The position numbers were made by a program, and so were the translations under genes. This document shows positions 1 through 12,089 of a stretch of DNA of 64,000 bases, one piece after another (position 1 is the stretch's first letter; the number at the start of each line of letters is the position of its first letter). The stretch is taken from assembly GCA_026075535.2 (NCBI GenBank), contig AP026538.1:9548001-9612000 (forward strand). The letters are read 5' to 3'. Under the pieces are notes generated by a model. That model did not search any database. It was not told where the DNA came from and saw only the letters and a program-made list of their open reading frames with translations. Source of the DNA: Tricholoma matsutake (taxonomy: Eukaryota > Basidiomycota > Agaricomycetes > Agaricales > Tricholomataceae).

Positions 1-3000
1 CTTCATTCTTTTGCAGGAATGTTGGTATGTGCACAGGACATTTCTGTGACTTTCCCATGTTGTACTGTAAGCCAGGATCATGTGTAACATCCTCGTGCTC
101 TATTTCAAAGGGTGAGCCAAGTTGTGGACAATTCAGCCGCTCACAGATCATGCTGATACGGCGCTCTTGTTGCTCAACCCTCGATATTTGCTGTGGTATT
201 GATCACCTGCTAGTCCGAAGTGACCGAGTTTTGGATGTTCGGTGCTTGAGCTCGCTCTGATGCCCACAATGACAGTAAGCAATATGACGCAAAAAATCAT
301 GTAAACACTTACTGGTTGAGTGGAATATGAGTCAGTTGTACCAAAGCGTCGGATGGTGTCAACGTAGTCACCAAGCGCATGATACTTATAGGTCATCAGA
401 TTAAGTCCCTTCTTCTTCCGTGCTTTACTATTGGGTGCGGTAGTTCTTTTTGATTTGGACGCCCCATTAGCTGTGGATTTCTCCTGACACCGTTGCCGAG
501 CAGCCCGCTCACGTTCCAACTCTCAGGTCTCAAATGCTGCACATGTCTTTTCCTCAAATGTGCGTAGACTGTTTCCCAGAGATGTAGTGACACAGGATAA
601 AATGTCCAGAGTCATGTCCGTGTGCATGCGGAGCTTGGCAAGACCATGCCAGTGGGCTAATTCAAATAAGGGCTTGAGAACATACATATTGTGGGGTTGA
701 GGCAGAAGACCATCAAAAACGGATATGGCACACTGCATGAATGATGTTAGCCAAGTTGAGAATCCTGGCAATAATACCCACTTGTAACATATCCTCGTAA
801 TCATGAGCAGTCATCTTCTTCAGTTCTGACCGGTTTGACCTTATTTTTCGTATTCCATCAACCCCGAAAGGAGGTATTTCTCAAAACCTAATAGAAATAT
901 CAGTACCAAGCCCTCTGAGGTTTCAAACGATGCTTGCCATCTATCCAGTTCATGCTTGAGGCTTTCATCTACGCAATCTAGAATGTGTAGTAGATGTATA
1001 AAAAATGCCTTCCAGACTCCGAGCTCAACCTCGTGCATGAGATCCACAGCGAGCATGCTGAACATGTTGAAACCAAATGGTGCTAGCTTGCTTGAAAACG
1101 CATTCTGACAAAGCATGAGCATTGAAATCAATCATCATAGAAAAGAGAAGGCACATACCGCTGTTGGAACAAGAGAATCTTCTTGTAGGAGAGCTTCCAC
1201 TGCCTTACTATCAACCACATAGCCCTTCTCATATATCTTCTCACGTGCCGTCTCAACACAATTATGCCATTTCACATGGTCAATCTGGGTGAGAGTCCTG
1301 TGCTGTGCCATATCTCAACACATCCCCATGTTGGCAACACGATCTAATGGTATGAGACAACGGGGACAAGGGCACCGACTGAAATTACGAATGCTGGCTA
1401 TAAGAATTCTGTGTAAATTTTCAGTAATAGCCACTGACATTCAAAAAGTCTGGGCTTACTTCTCTTTGTAGTCTGCAGAATATGTAAATATACGGGGGTA
1501 AAAACAACGCCAGATGCCATCGCAACACTTAATCACAATTCCATGCTCGTATGCTTCCAGGAATTCATCATCAAGGATGATCGCCCATTGAGCGTGATAG
1601 ACTTCTCGATGACAATGGGTCATGAATACACTGCTTGGGCCTTTTCCACCCAGATACTCTGTGGCGAATGTTTTAAATGCATCTGGGAGCTGTCATCCAA
1701 AAAGGAATGAGGATCACATACTAGCACAAAGCTAATGAGATCCTTCTTACTGTTTCCAGATAGGCGATGTGCTCAAAGGCTCGACAGGAGGGTTTTGTCC
1801 TTCTGTCCTTCGACTCATTCCCCATCGCAAGATAAATTGGCCATAATTTAGCGGTGCTGAACGCCGTGAGCTGAGTGCCATCAGAGGCGAACATAAGACC
1901 CGCAACAATCCGCTGAAGGTCACATCCTGGCTCCCCGGGAGATTCCTGAAGGTCACGGTGAGCTTTGATGAATGCCTCTGAAGTGTAGAGTTCTCCGTGA
2001 GCTTTGACTGGCTCAGAAGCTTCAGTTGGTTGCCAAAACAGCTCATATGGTTCGAAATGGAGGTGTGGATGGCTGGAGGGGCGCATAATTTTTTCCTTAA
2101 TGACCGAAACCAGCTTGCGGTGATGAAGGGTTCCCACGTCAAACTCCCTTTGCCCTGGATGCAGCGACCTTTTGTGGAATGGAACCCTGATCTTGATTGG
2201 GGTTTTGACCCAGTCGCTGTTATCTGCTTCGTCCTCCCAGTCTTCATCACTCGACGGGTTGCACAACCGATCTCCGCTCAGCTGCGCATCAATAAGCCGC
2301 CACTTTGTCCCTGAAACGTCCTCAGGTTGAAATGTTGGATGTCCGACTATCTTGATGAGATCCTGAAAGCCTGACTGTGTTTTCTTTAACCTGCCGTTCC
2401 AATACCATTCCCCTAGCAAAAACGATGACTGATTCAGGTATGGGTGGTAGGAGTCAGTTGGATTGCCAGAAAAAGTATCTGGGGATGCAACCATTAGGTC
2501 GTCGCACATTATATTCTCATTGGGATCGTGGTCTGGGAAGCGAGTTGCGTGATACTGCCAGAAAAGGCCAAATTTATTCCGTGTAGATTTCAGCAGCTTC
2601 CTGTCACAGGAATAAATATTCGTGGGCTGCTCGGATGAGGGTGATGCTGATATGGTTGCTGGAGATGTGGCTAGCGTACATTCTGATGTGACTGGTTGGA
2701 GTGCTGGAGGAAGTGCCGCCGGAGGTTCGGGCAGTATATCCTGATAGCGCTTGGGTAGTTGGCGATTTTCCTGGTGACCCCTGTGCTCTGCCAGTGGTTG
2801 ATCCAAGCCTTCGGTACTCATAGGGGCATCCTGACATGTACCATCTAATGAGCAATAAGTTGCACCAACATCATAAACCTCACCTCATGTAGCATGGCAA
2901 GTGCAACGTCGTTTGATTCTTGTTCGATGGCTACATGTTGGTCTGGAGGGTTTTCCACAGTTGGGGTTGGCATGGCTTCCATTTTTTGACACTTCTTGGA

Positions 3001-3131
3001 CTGCCAGACCTCTTTAGCTTTGTCCAGAGCGCTGGAAAACTGTTTCTTTGTCTTCAGGCAACTATGTTTGTGGAAAGTATAGCCTTGTGGTGCAGAGAAC
3101 GTTCAGCCGCAAACACAGACTTGACACCAAG
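1..3131 (-). pseudogene. Plavaka-type (CACTA-like) transposase, decayed, cut by left window edge
   Basis: Plavaka transposases are DDE enzymes of large basidiomycete DNA transposons. Reading leftward on the minus strand, a zinc-finger-like segment lies at about 3131-2890 (CxC, then FHKHSC), followed by a long block at 2821-1721 with the family signature ASDGTQLTAFSTAKLWPIYL, a block at 1131-841 (LAPFGFNMFSML, DLMHEVELGVWK), a block near 650-523 (KLRMHTDMTLDILSCVTTSL) and one at 519-310 (YKYHALGDYVDTIRRFGTTD). The blocks sit in different frames, partly through introns. An in-frame TGA follows the first CxCG, so the N-terminus is broken. The C-terminus lies beyond the window. Family recognition is from motif memory; the order of blocks matches the family. 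Inactive status is inferred. Confidence 0.82.
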
Positions 3132-3139
3132 CTGGCAAC

Positions 3140-3588
3140 AAGTCCATGGTGTGGTAATGAAAATGGTGATGGGTAGAACTCTGCCGGTAGCATGGAAACC
3201 TCAGGGCTCAATGCGAGAAAACAATCACTGGATAGGTCAAATTTTTGATCAGCCATTACTATATAAGTTGAGATGATTATGCATGAGTCAGTTTATAAAT
3301 TGAAATTCCGATGCTTGTAAATAAGAGTCAGTGAAGCAAAAAGGCGCGCTATAGTACAGGCGTTGTATTAAATGTTGATGCTGAGGGATGAGTGAGCTTC
3401 ATACCTTTCAAACTTGTGCTTCAAGAAGTTTTCTATTTCAAAGCACCCCCAATCATCAATAATTGTAGGACCATACCTTTTGCTTTGGCATCAGAATATG
3501 GCCCATGCCAAAATGAGGAAGTTGGGACCATGCGGGTACTAATATAGCAGAGGAGCGTTCACAGGCCACAATATTCACAAAATAATAA
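3140..3588. other. intergenic, no gene seen
   Basis: No conserved reading frame, repeat or RNA gene was recognised between the Plavaka remnant and the next minus-strand gene. Confidence 0.5.
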
Positions 3589-5690
3589 TTATGGCAGTCG
3601 GGTAGGAATGATGGCGGCATGGCCAAATAAACTATAGAAAGTCTGTGTGTAAAAACGGGCTATGTGAATCTCAAGTTGTTGGACATTTGCTTTGGTATAC
3701 ATATCAAGAGAGGCCAGATCAGGTAGCAAAAGGGGCGTCGGCTTCAGTCCATCCCAATCCCTCATTAATGCCCTCAGTGCCAGCAAAAATGGTAATCTTT
3801 CTTGCCAGTCATGAGCTTGCAAACCAGAATTTGCTCGCTGTACATCAACAGCGATCAGTGAGGGTACATTGAAGCACTTCAGCACCATTGCTTGCTGCTC
3901 GTATTCATCGTGTCGGGATGGCGAGGCTGAGGCACGCCTATCGAGGGCCAGAAGCTCGAAGCGGAAATTAAGCTGAGTCAACTCCCATAGAACTTTCTGA
4001 GCCTTGTCAATGGGCACTGTGGGAAAGTGGTTGGATGGTGGAGGGCAGGGGACGATCTGAAGCTCATCTAAAGCATCTGCAAAGATGGCTTTGGCTTGCT
4101 CACATTGACGAACCAAAGTTGGTTTGCGGCTGTGTTCCAGAAGCCCATCAAGAAGGAAATCACGCCACTGCTGGCCAGACAAGGGAGATACTAAGCTGTC
4201 TGCTGAAAAAACATGCAAGATGCAGGCAGGTCAAAATACATTCCAAGTAGCAAAGAATTTTGCCCGGCGAGTTTCATTGGTGGAAGCAAAAATCGCAGCC
4301 TCAGGAAACAGATACCATGTGTTATAAGATGCCAAGGTTTCATCCCTCTTAACCGCCTTCAATGCATCACGCCAGGAAGGGATCGGGAGTGGCATGAGGG
4401 GGCTCTTGTACACATCAAACTTGTCGCGGCCTGTGGGCAGATTCAAAGATTTCTGCTTGTTATCTATTGGAGAGTGAGATGACATATGAGAAAGCGAAGA
4501 CCAGTCACTTACGAGCAACTCCTTTTCCTTTACTTCCGTATGGGCCCCTACCCTTGCTGCCACTGCGTTGATGGCTAACACCCACAATGGTTCTGGGGCC
4601 TGGCCTGTCTTTTGACACTTGCAATTGGACTGAGGGCGCCACATTTCCTGATGAGGAAGTCTTGTTTTTGCTGGTATTGATGGCGAATGGATCCGGATAG
4701 CGTAGGAAGTTATGAGCATAATGTAAGATTGCCTCATATTTTCGAGTGGAGGTAGCTGGTCCCTGATATATGGTAGGGTAGTTGAAGCGGTGTGAATCGA
4801 AGCAGATGCCGTTGTATTGGGGTATTGCAAATGGGACAGCAGCGAGTATATTTGTCTTGCCGAGATCTGAGGCCGGCTGTGTCAGCCAGAATGGAAGGCT
4901 GGCATGGAAAAAGTCCTGCGCAACGCAAATATCATTGGTGAAAACACCAACGGTATTAGCCACTTCGGCAGGCGGGGAGCCCACACCCAACCTAGCTGAG
5001 TCCATCCGGGGTTTATACTATACACCTCCATGTAATCCAACGTCGCCATTAGATCAAGCCAACACCTCTGCACATCCCTCACACCAAACACCATCTGACG
5101 GAAGTTGGTCCACACCGAACCAAGACGGACAAGGCCATGCTCAATCATTTTAATCATTGGGCCGAGGGTTGGCGGTACCCGAGATTTCGTCTGATTTGAC
5201 GTGAATGCTTCCACCCGAGATAGCAAAACCGACACCGAAGACTTCAGCTCGCCCAGCTTTGAATCTGATAGCTTGCCAAGGCCGCGAATGGGGGAAGTTG
5301 GGTCCCTCAAGAGAATGAAATCCTGGCGTGCTGGCTCCCACCATATAATCAAATGGGCAGAAAGTGAGTTAGGCATCGGAATTGCCCCGTGATGACAGTT
5401 AAATGCATTGTAAGGCTGGGGCCAGAGGATAGGGTCGTCGTCTGCATAAAGGCTGTCGGCACGCATGAATACTTTGCGGTCTCCAACAGGCGGCTCGGGG
5501 ATGGAGGTTCGATTAGGGGTGGTGATAAAATATTTGCTGTCGAGGAGGAGAGCCCCGACCCTGCCGTCTGTTGCACCAATGGGCCCTATAAAAACGGATT
5601 TAGCGGAAAAACCATTGTAAGCCCAAAGTTCGACATACTGCCTTCAACGTGCCACCTCAGCAAATCATCATTTGTAAGCATGATGGCCAT
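3589..5690 (-). CDS. multi-exon hypothetical protein of a fungal repeat-dwelling family
   Basis: I do not know a function. The frame starts at ATG 5690 (MAIMLTNDDLLRWHVEG), shifts near 5595 at a T-run, continues as ALLLDSKYFITTPNRTSIP and DSLYADDDPILWPQPYNAFN with IPMPNSLSAHLIIWW, then runs through 5005-4505, about 4480-4231 and 4218-3589, ending TFYSLFGHAAIIPTRLP. Frame changes at about 4900, 4500 and 4225 can be explained by introns; the one at 5595 may be a frameshift. The middle part is Ser/Lys/Gly-rich and probably disordered. No membrane span or catalytic motif is visible. Similar proteins occur in many copies in Agaricomycete genomes close to transposons (memory, not checked). The upstream side borders a dispersed repeat that also follows a second gene at 10.6 kb. 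Confidence 0.6.
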
Positions 5691-5744
5691 TTTCGATAAG
5701 TTCCTACTAGCCGTGAGAACAATAAAGAGAAGGTGTAGGCAAGA

Positions 5745-6070
5745 GCATACCAGCAATATAAATATGGCCTTCAGTCAAGGGCTTCTGAGTCAGGTCGAGC
5801 CGGAGATGGATTCTTGAAGGGAAGGGGTTTAAGAGTGACGAAAAGTCAGACTCAAAGCAGGTGATGAAAAGTCAGACCTGCAGGTAACGAAGTTCAACGG
5901 GTGGGAATCAAAGTGGGCTTGTGGTCGTTGCCGCGAAAGATGGGTGCACTGGACCTCCGAGTCAGTACTTCAGTTGAATGCTCAAGAGTCAATGCGGGGC
6001 ACTCCGAGGATGGTTGCAAAGGAGCCAAACAGCATCAAACTTGAAGTTTGGCAACCCCTAACCCTAGAGC
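5745..6070 (+). repeat. dispersed repeat copy 1 with two paired palindromic modules
   Basis: This stretch matches 10620-10960 over about 300 bp (shared landmarks: CTTCTGAGTCAGGTC, TGCAGGTAACGAA, GCCGCGAAAGAT, CCAAACAGCATCAAACTTGA). It holds two adjacent inverted repeats, GAGT...ACTC at 5833-5853 and GCAGGT...ACCTGC at 5857-5881. Each encloses the same 13-nt core, GAYGAAAAGTCAG. It is probably part of an unclassified transposon end. Confidence 0.7.
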
Positions 6071-6865
6071 ACGCTCGCAAGTGCAGGCACGCATAAACAT
6101 GCTCCGAAAAAGAATGAACTCCCGAATAGGCCAGAGAAATTAGCTGCGTTGATAGCATGAAGCGCGAGGGAGTCGTCTGGAGAACCCCCAAGTGCAGATG
6201 CACCAGTTGTTGAGCCGATCTTGGATAACGATGGACTCATCGATCTTCTTTATGATGACTGGGAGATTGACCGTAAGGAATAGTGTCTTTATAATTTTGG
6301 GAACGACACATATAATTTCTTAGGCTATGTACTAAAACATACATATTGTGCACAATTTGGGCGAGCGGGGTGCTTGAGGAAGGTCTAACAGCCAGGATAC
6401 GCATCAAGCGAAATTGTTATTGTGGCGGGAAACCAAACAAAAGCAAATAGGACAGAATTTGGCCAGTACTATCACGGGCCTAGTAGTGTTGCAAAATCAC
6501 CTAGTATTGCAAAACTTTGAAAATGGGTGTTCCAACCCTCAACCACTTAAGTCTTGGACACAAGCCATTACAATAAGCCTCTCTGAACATGCTTTGCCAC
6601 TTTTTCCTCCCTGCAGTTGAGAACTCCTCGTTGGGTCATCGTTTAGAGTATGATCACGTGTTTTGCAACTCTAGGTGAATTAGTTCGGACTACGTATTAG
6701 ATGATAACTAAGTTGTATAAAAAGGAACAGAAAATTGGGGCATAGTGAGGTAGTCCAAAGCTATATAATCTGGAATATCCGAGGGAGATACGTGGACGGG
6801 AAGTGGTAGAAATGAAATATTTTGCAACACTAGGGAAGTGATAGCCACTAGTAGGCCGAAAAAGG
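6070..6865. other. intergenic, no gene seen
   Basis: No convincing coding or repeat structure was seen between the dispersed repeat and the 3' end of the JmjC gene. Confidence 0.45.
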
Positions 6866-9594
6866 TCACACCGTGCTCTGCCACGCATACCACAACATTG
6901 TGTCATGCTGCAACAAATCATCATGAATCACTTCATTTTCTGCAAGGTTCATGGCTTTAAAGGCATCCCGCAGCATGTCTAAGATGGAGATGTGGGAGGG
7001 TGACACAAAGTCGATGGCTATTTTGAAGCAATTCGAAAGATTGGACACCTATAGGCAAGAAATTATAGGACATCACAAAGCATACAATAAGCTTACTTGA
7101 TGAGGGCAACCAGGAGGGATAACAACAGCTTCCCCTGGTAGTTGGACTGCATGCCACCCACGGACACCACTCATGAGAAAAGCAGTTTTGCCAACATCGG
7201 GAGAGATATAATTTGTTTCCGATACAATTGGTTGGCCCAGACAACAGCAGGAGTCGGAGGCAGAGTGATCCAATGCCTTTGATAGTGCAAATATACTGGA
7301 AGAAGGCCAGATATCCCAGCAAGCTCCCAAGACCTTGCCATTATGGTCTGGTTTGCTGTAAAACATTAAATTGATTGCCCCAGCCTTATCCATGTGGACC
7401 TTAGTTGTACCATTGGCTTCCAGATCTGCCTGTTCAGCGATGAGACCCAGAACAGTCTGACTGTGAGTAGCGCTGACCTCTGACACATAGAGTTTGGGGC
7501 CTAGGCAAGGGGAAACAAACTCAGCAAATGCGACCTAAAATTGCAAAACTATACATACCAAGGTCAGGTATTAGACTTCCTTTTGGGAAATATGAAAATA
7601 GATTCAAGGGACCGTGTGGCGAGATATGTGCTTGAAACATTTTTGCTATGCAACGCATGAAAATATTGTGAAGTTTTGGGTGAACTTTTTTGAGATCACC
7701 TTTGGGTGGGTAATCCTACACTGACGTAAGAGCAGAAAATGGGACAAAAATGGAGCATACCCTGATCTGAAGGGACCTGTTCGATAATTGGTCCTCCTTC
7801 CAAGTTTTAAAGTACGACCCCAGCGTTGATCTTGTTGTCTGCCATGCTTGCCCATCATAAAAGGTCGTCGTACAGTGTTTTCCTTTGTTTTTCTTCAAGT
7901 CAAGTAAGTCATCAGGGTTTGTCGAGTCTATGATTCCTGTCAAAATAAAAGGTTCCCGGGTGCTCCATTTTTCCAGGAAAAGATTCTCGGTTAGCTCTCC
8001 GACTTTATACTTGGACATGCTTTGTGTATATGACTCTGCGTGGCAGTTGGCTTCAGGAATAATGGGCTGCATATAGGCATGTGGATCCAGGCCCTTGGGT
8101 GGTGGTAAGGCTAAGGCTGTTTCCATCGCACTGATTTGATCTTGAAGTACCTCAGTGGGGAAAACTGCCACTGGGCTTAACCATGTTTTGGAGTGATTGT
8201 CGACACAGGACATGGGTGGCTCTTTATTCAAAGTTGGGCATGCATTGTAGCATGAGCCGCATAGCTCAAATCTGCACCTTGAGCAGAACCATGACTGAAA
8301 CAAGAGGCTATGAAAACATTTATCTAAAGAAAAATGTGAAACGGTGAGTTGAACAAGATAAGCAGGCAAACTATACCACATGCATATGTTATGCCTTTTG
8401 GAAAGGCTTGAAACTGGACCTGTGCATGCTGCACATGCGTCAACTCGGCCTTCAGCTTGGGCAACAAAGCCATGGCAGTGGCGTACTATGAATAATGTAA
8501 AATACAGAACTGAAAAAGCTTGTCAACCACACCTTTATAACTGCTATGTACTCTGCAGTCCGAGAAGGGTTCCAATCATAGTACTCATATGTCCCAAATT
8601 CGGCTCGAGAAACGCCGCTTTCCAGATTGAAGATCCAACTTGAAGACCCATCTTGCTCTAGTCTCATCCTCCAAAAGCCAATGAAATGACATTTCTCTCG
8701 GATTGTGTTACGGCTAAAAGTTTGTGAAGAAAATCCAACACATGCTATGCACAGTGATGGGATAAGAAGCTTTCCATATTCTACGCACGCATGGTCTTGG
8801 ACTGAATAGCCTTCCTCATGGGGCTCTGCTGATTTCATCTTTTTGGAAACAGACGTTCTTCTGATCGTGGTGGCCTTGCGTTTCCCGGTTACCTGAGCTG
8901 ACGACTCTTGACCAGCACCTTGATTATCATTAGGGGATGGAGTAGGTGACTTTTTATAGGCGGTGATGTCTTCAGAAGCTGGTAGAGAATCGTTAACTCC
9001 AGGTCGAGTATGAGCAGTGACTGAGTTATTGTGTAATGGTTAATACGTATGGCATAAAAGATACATGTGAGCACAAACCTTCAAAATGGAATACACGCAT
9101 TGACCATCCATGTTTGTAGCGCTCTCCCTGCGCACCCCATCCATCTTTAGGCATAACGGCTGCAACAACACGAACCAAACCTTTCTGTGGGAGAGAAAAA
9201 TGGCCTGACAGGTGTAAGGGAAGTCGGGAAAATGACAGACTTTCAAACCTACATCTAATGCCCATACGTGCCCTTTAAACTTACTGTTAGCAAAATATAT
9301 GTAGGAAGATTATGACTATCACCTACGCGCATCCTTGGCCGTAGAAATTTTTTTAGAGAATGACCGGGTGTCAATTAACTGTATTTTGTCTGAGGTAATG
9401 GGAAGTCAAAGCCATATAGACTTAAACATGCCCTTACCTTGGCTGCCTAGTATTGCAAATGGACTTCCTGGAGCGAACCCCACAGGAACAGACACACCAG
9501 GTGTCTTCGCCTCGAAAAATCCGTTTTGCGTTGGGTGACAAGTTTCCAGGTCATAGAACTGTGCCCCAGTATCAACCTCATGAGCGAATATCAA
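6866..9594 (-). CDS. JmjC-domain protein with Cys-rich N-terminal region (KDM3-like layout)
   Basis: JmjC proteins are Fe(II)/2-oxoglutarate oxygenases; KDM3-like members pair a zinc-binding region with the catalytic jelly roll. Visible blocks on minus: FEAKTPGVSVPVGFAPGSPF (about 9540-9440), PLHLSGHFSLPQKGLVRVV (about 9230), a basic linker with a KRKATTIRRTS stretch (about 8900), LLIPSLCIACVGFSSQTF (8770), CAACTGP then WFCSRCRFELCGSCYNAC (8430-8230, several CxxC pairs), then the JmjC part. There, HMD (about 7393) gives the HxD ligands and PPGCPHQV (about 7107) gives the distal His, so the Fe triad looks intact. The end is HDTMLWYAWQSTV. At least six exons are implied. The start is uncertain; 9594 is the first Met of the most upstream block. 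A histone-demethylase role is inferred only. Confidence 0.75.
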
Positions 9595-9897
9595 GCCTAG
9601 AAGGGGTGATACAGCAGCTGTTATACTAAAGCTTGTTCAGACAGGTTTCCATCACGATATTCTCAACATGTGCTTATGGACGATCCTGTGTAACCACCTC
9701 TCTTATGGAGGTACCGCTTGGGATGTCGAACTCGACGCTATTAAGATGACCAGAAGGTCAGTTATGGGAATGACTCCGATAGCAACCATTTGTATTCATG
9801 TACATTTTAGACTCTTGCATGAGAAAGACAAGGAGTCGCGTTCTTGACATGAGATGAAGGTGTGTGATCCGAGACTCATCAAGCAGCGGAAGATTGT

Positions 9898-10600
9898 TCA
9901 TAAATGAAGTGGCCGAGATGGTGGAATCTTTAGAGAGTCAGTTAATATAAGGGATAGTATAACAAGAAAAAATGTACTATGTTTCACGTCTCTCAGGAAG
10001 ACTTCGGATCCAACAGTTGATGCTATGATTGATTCGAAGCATGTTATACTGCCATATTTAAAGGAGTGCTGGCTGGAATTGGCATTCATAGTTGATCCTT
10101 CGGTAATATCCCCGCAGGAGATGTGATTGCCAGTCAGACTCCCATTCTGGAACGTGGTAAACATTAGATGTTCTCTGCTGGTGGTCAACACGATAAGCAT
10201 GACACAGGCAGTATCACAACACCACGTCATATCCAACACACCCAGGTCACCCAAACACAATTCCAGAGATCTAGCATGGATATCAGAGTTCTCCGGGTTT
10301 TGCGTGTCCCATATGATAAGCCGAGGGAAGCTGCCTGGATGTCTGTTCAACATATCACGAATGGTTGATGGGGGAAAATGACCTACCCCCAACGATGACA
10401 GTATCACCGTCATTGCAAAATAAAACCTTCCTAACTTTTCCGGTCTGTCTGCTCAGCAAGGATCCAGTCAAATTCTCCAAGTGAGATGCCATGTAGCACC
10501 AAAAGCCTGAGGATGCGAAGGAACACTTGAGGAACAGAAGTTTGTTGTATTGATTAGTGCTACATACTCGAGTCCGACTTTTCACACTGACAAGGATCAA
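9898..10600 (-). CDS. hypothetical protein remnant, two overlapping frames
   Basis: Two minus-strand frames overlap near 10400-10350. The upstream one ends KVLFCNDGDTVIVGG; the downstream one continues LIIWDTQNPENSDIHARSLE. The VLFCNDGDTVIVGG stretch resembles the strand of a WD40-type blade, but no second blade was found. One gene with an intron or a frameshift fits. It ends against repeat copy 2, as the 3.6-5.7 kb gene ends against copy 1. Function unknown; this may be a pseudogene. Confidence 0.3.
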
Positions 10601-10619
10601 TAATGTTCAACCTTAAGAG

Positions 10620-11030
10620 GTATAGGCGAGGGCATACCAGTGATGTAAATATGGTGTTGAGCCTTCCGTCAAGGGCTTCTGAGTCAGGTCAAGCTGGAAT
10701 GGATTGAGTGACTAAAAGTCAGACTCAAAGCAGGTGACGAATAGTCAGGCCTGCAGGTAACGAACTTAGATGGGTGGGAAACAAACTGGGCTTGTTGTCC
10801 TTGCCGCGAAAGATCAGTCACGGTGGCACTACAAGTAAGTTCAATGTTCAACGTTCAACGCTCAACTCTGCATGTGACCGTTGCAAAAGGAACCAAACAG
10901 CATCAAACTTGAAGTACTTGTAACTTAACCCTGCCTTGTCTATCCCTTTGTTCTGTCGCCCACAGGTTTGACTTTTTGTCACCCAGTGACTTGAGTCTGA
11001 CTTGTCACTCAGTTTTTCATTGGGATCTGG
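10620..11030 (+). repeat. dispersed repeat copy 2, with an opposing degenerate module
   Basis: Homologous to 5745-6070. Module one has TTGAGT/ACTCAA arms at 10704-10728 around GACTAAAAGTCAG. Module two has GCAGGT/GCCTGC arms at 10730-10754 around GACGAATAGTCAG. A degenerate pair in the opposite orientation lies at 10963-11023, so the two pairs may mark the ends of a short element of about 330 bp. Confidence 0.65.
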
Positions 11031-11123
11031 AACCTTTGGGCGCACTGCCTAGGCCATGACACTTCAACTTGAACAATGGTCAACCTTCAATGTTTCAACA
11101 TTCACCCATCATGCCCACAGTCC

Positions 11124-11370
11124 GAGCTCCTAGTTTTGACCATTGCATACCTCCTTGTCCACCCCGAGCACCTAGTTTTGACGATCCCATACCTCCTTGT
11201 CCACCCCGAGCACCTAGTTTTGACGATCCCATACCTCCTCATCCACCCTGAGCGCCTAGTTTTGACGATCCCATACCTCCTCGCCCAGCCTGAGCTCTGA
11301 GTTTTGATGATCCCATACCTTGTCAAGCTCGAGCTCCCAGTTTTATCGACCTGATACCTCCTCATGCAGA
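11124..11370 (+). repeat. 42-bp minisatellite encoding a Pro-rich 14-aa repeat, decayed
   Basis: Six units begin at 11124, 11166, 11208, 11250, 11292 and 11331. The plus strand reads RAPSFDDPIPPCPP per unit. Units 4 and 5 have TGA where the other units have CGA at the Arg codon, so the frame is broken by two C-to-T changes. It may be a remnant of a repetitive surface or adhesion-like protein, but no signal peptide or anchor was found. Confidence 0.8.
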
Positions 11371-11570
11371 TGGTACCCCCACCAGTAGAAAGAACTTGTC
11401 AAACCAACAACCGCACTCCAGCCCTCGAAATCAAATTTATATGCCTTTGATAACTACATCAAGATCCACCGCTCGAGTGCCACCCCTTCGCCACATGAAT
11501 GGTACATCATCCAACTCATTCTTCTATCAACTGTAGCTACTCTTTACATTATCCTTTCCATTACTTCATT

Positions 11571-11930
11571 GTGGGTATTGGCTGCCGCCTTGACCACATC
11601 AAAGATGTTTACTGCATTGTTCAATATGAGATTCCTAGAGCCTTTGTGGGTATGGGCCGCTGCCTTGACCACATCGAAGACGTTTACTGCATTGTTCTCT
11701 TTACAATATGACATTCCTATCTTTGTGGGTATGGGCCGCTGCCTTGACCACATCGAAGACGTTTACTGCATTGTTCTTTTTACAATATGACATTCCTACC
11801 TTTGTGGGTATGGGCCACTGCCTTGACCACATCGAAGACGTTTACTGCATTGTTCTTTTTACAATATGACATTCCTATCTGTGTGGGTACTGGCCACTGC
11901 CTTGACCACTTCAATGAGCATATCCATGTT
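11571..11930 (+). repeat. 79-bp minisatellite, five units
   Basis: The landmark GTGGGTAT recurs at 11571, 11646, 11725, 11804 and (as GTGGGTAC) 11883, giving spacings of 75, 79, 79 and 79. Each unit contains TTGACCACATCGAAGACG and TTTACTGCATTGTTC. Because 79 is not a multiple of three, the array is unlikely to be coding. Confidence 0.85.
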
Positions 11931-12089
11931 ACGTTGAGATGTTTATCATGTTTCTCTCATATTTGTTTCATGTTCTTACTGATTAACCGTTCTTTCTATC
12001 AGCTGCTTTGCAACAACTACCAAAGTCTGCCAACAATGTACGCAGGGACCTCCGCTCTTAATAGATGAATCACTGACAATCTATCCTTC

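Noticed and set aside
9898..10413. WD40-like reading of the VLFCNDGDTVIVGG stretch
   Set aside because: Only one blade-like segment is visible and no repeat follows, so no WD40 assignment was made.
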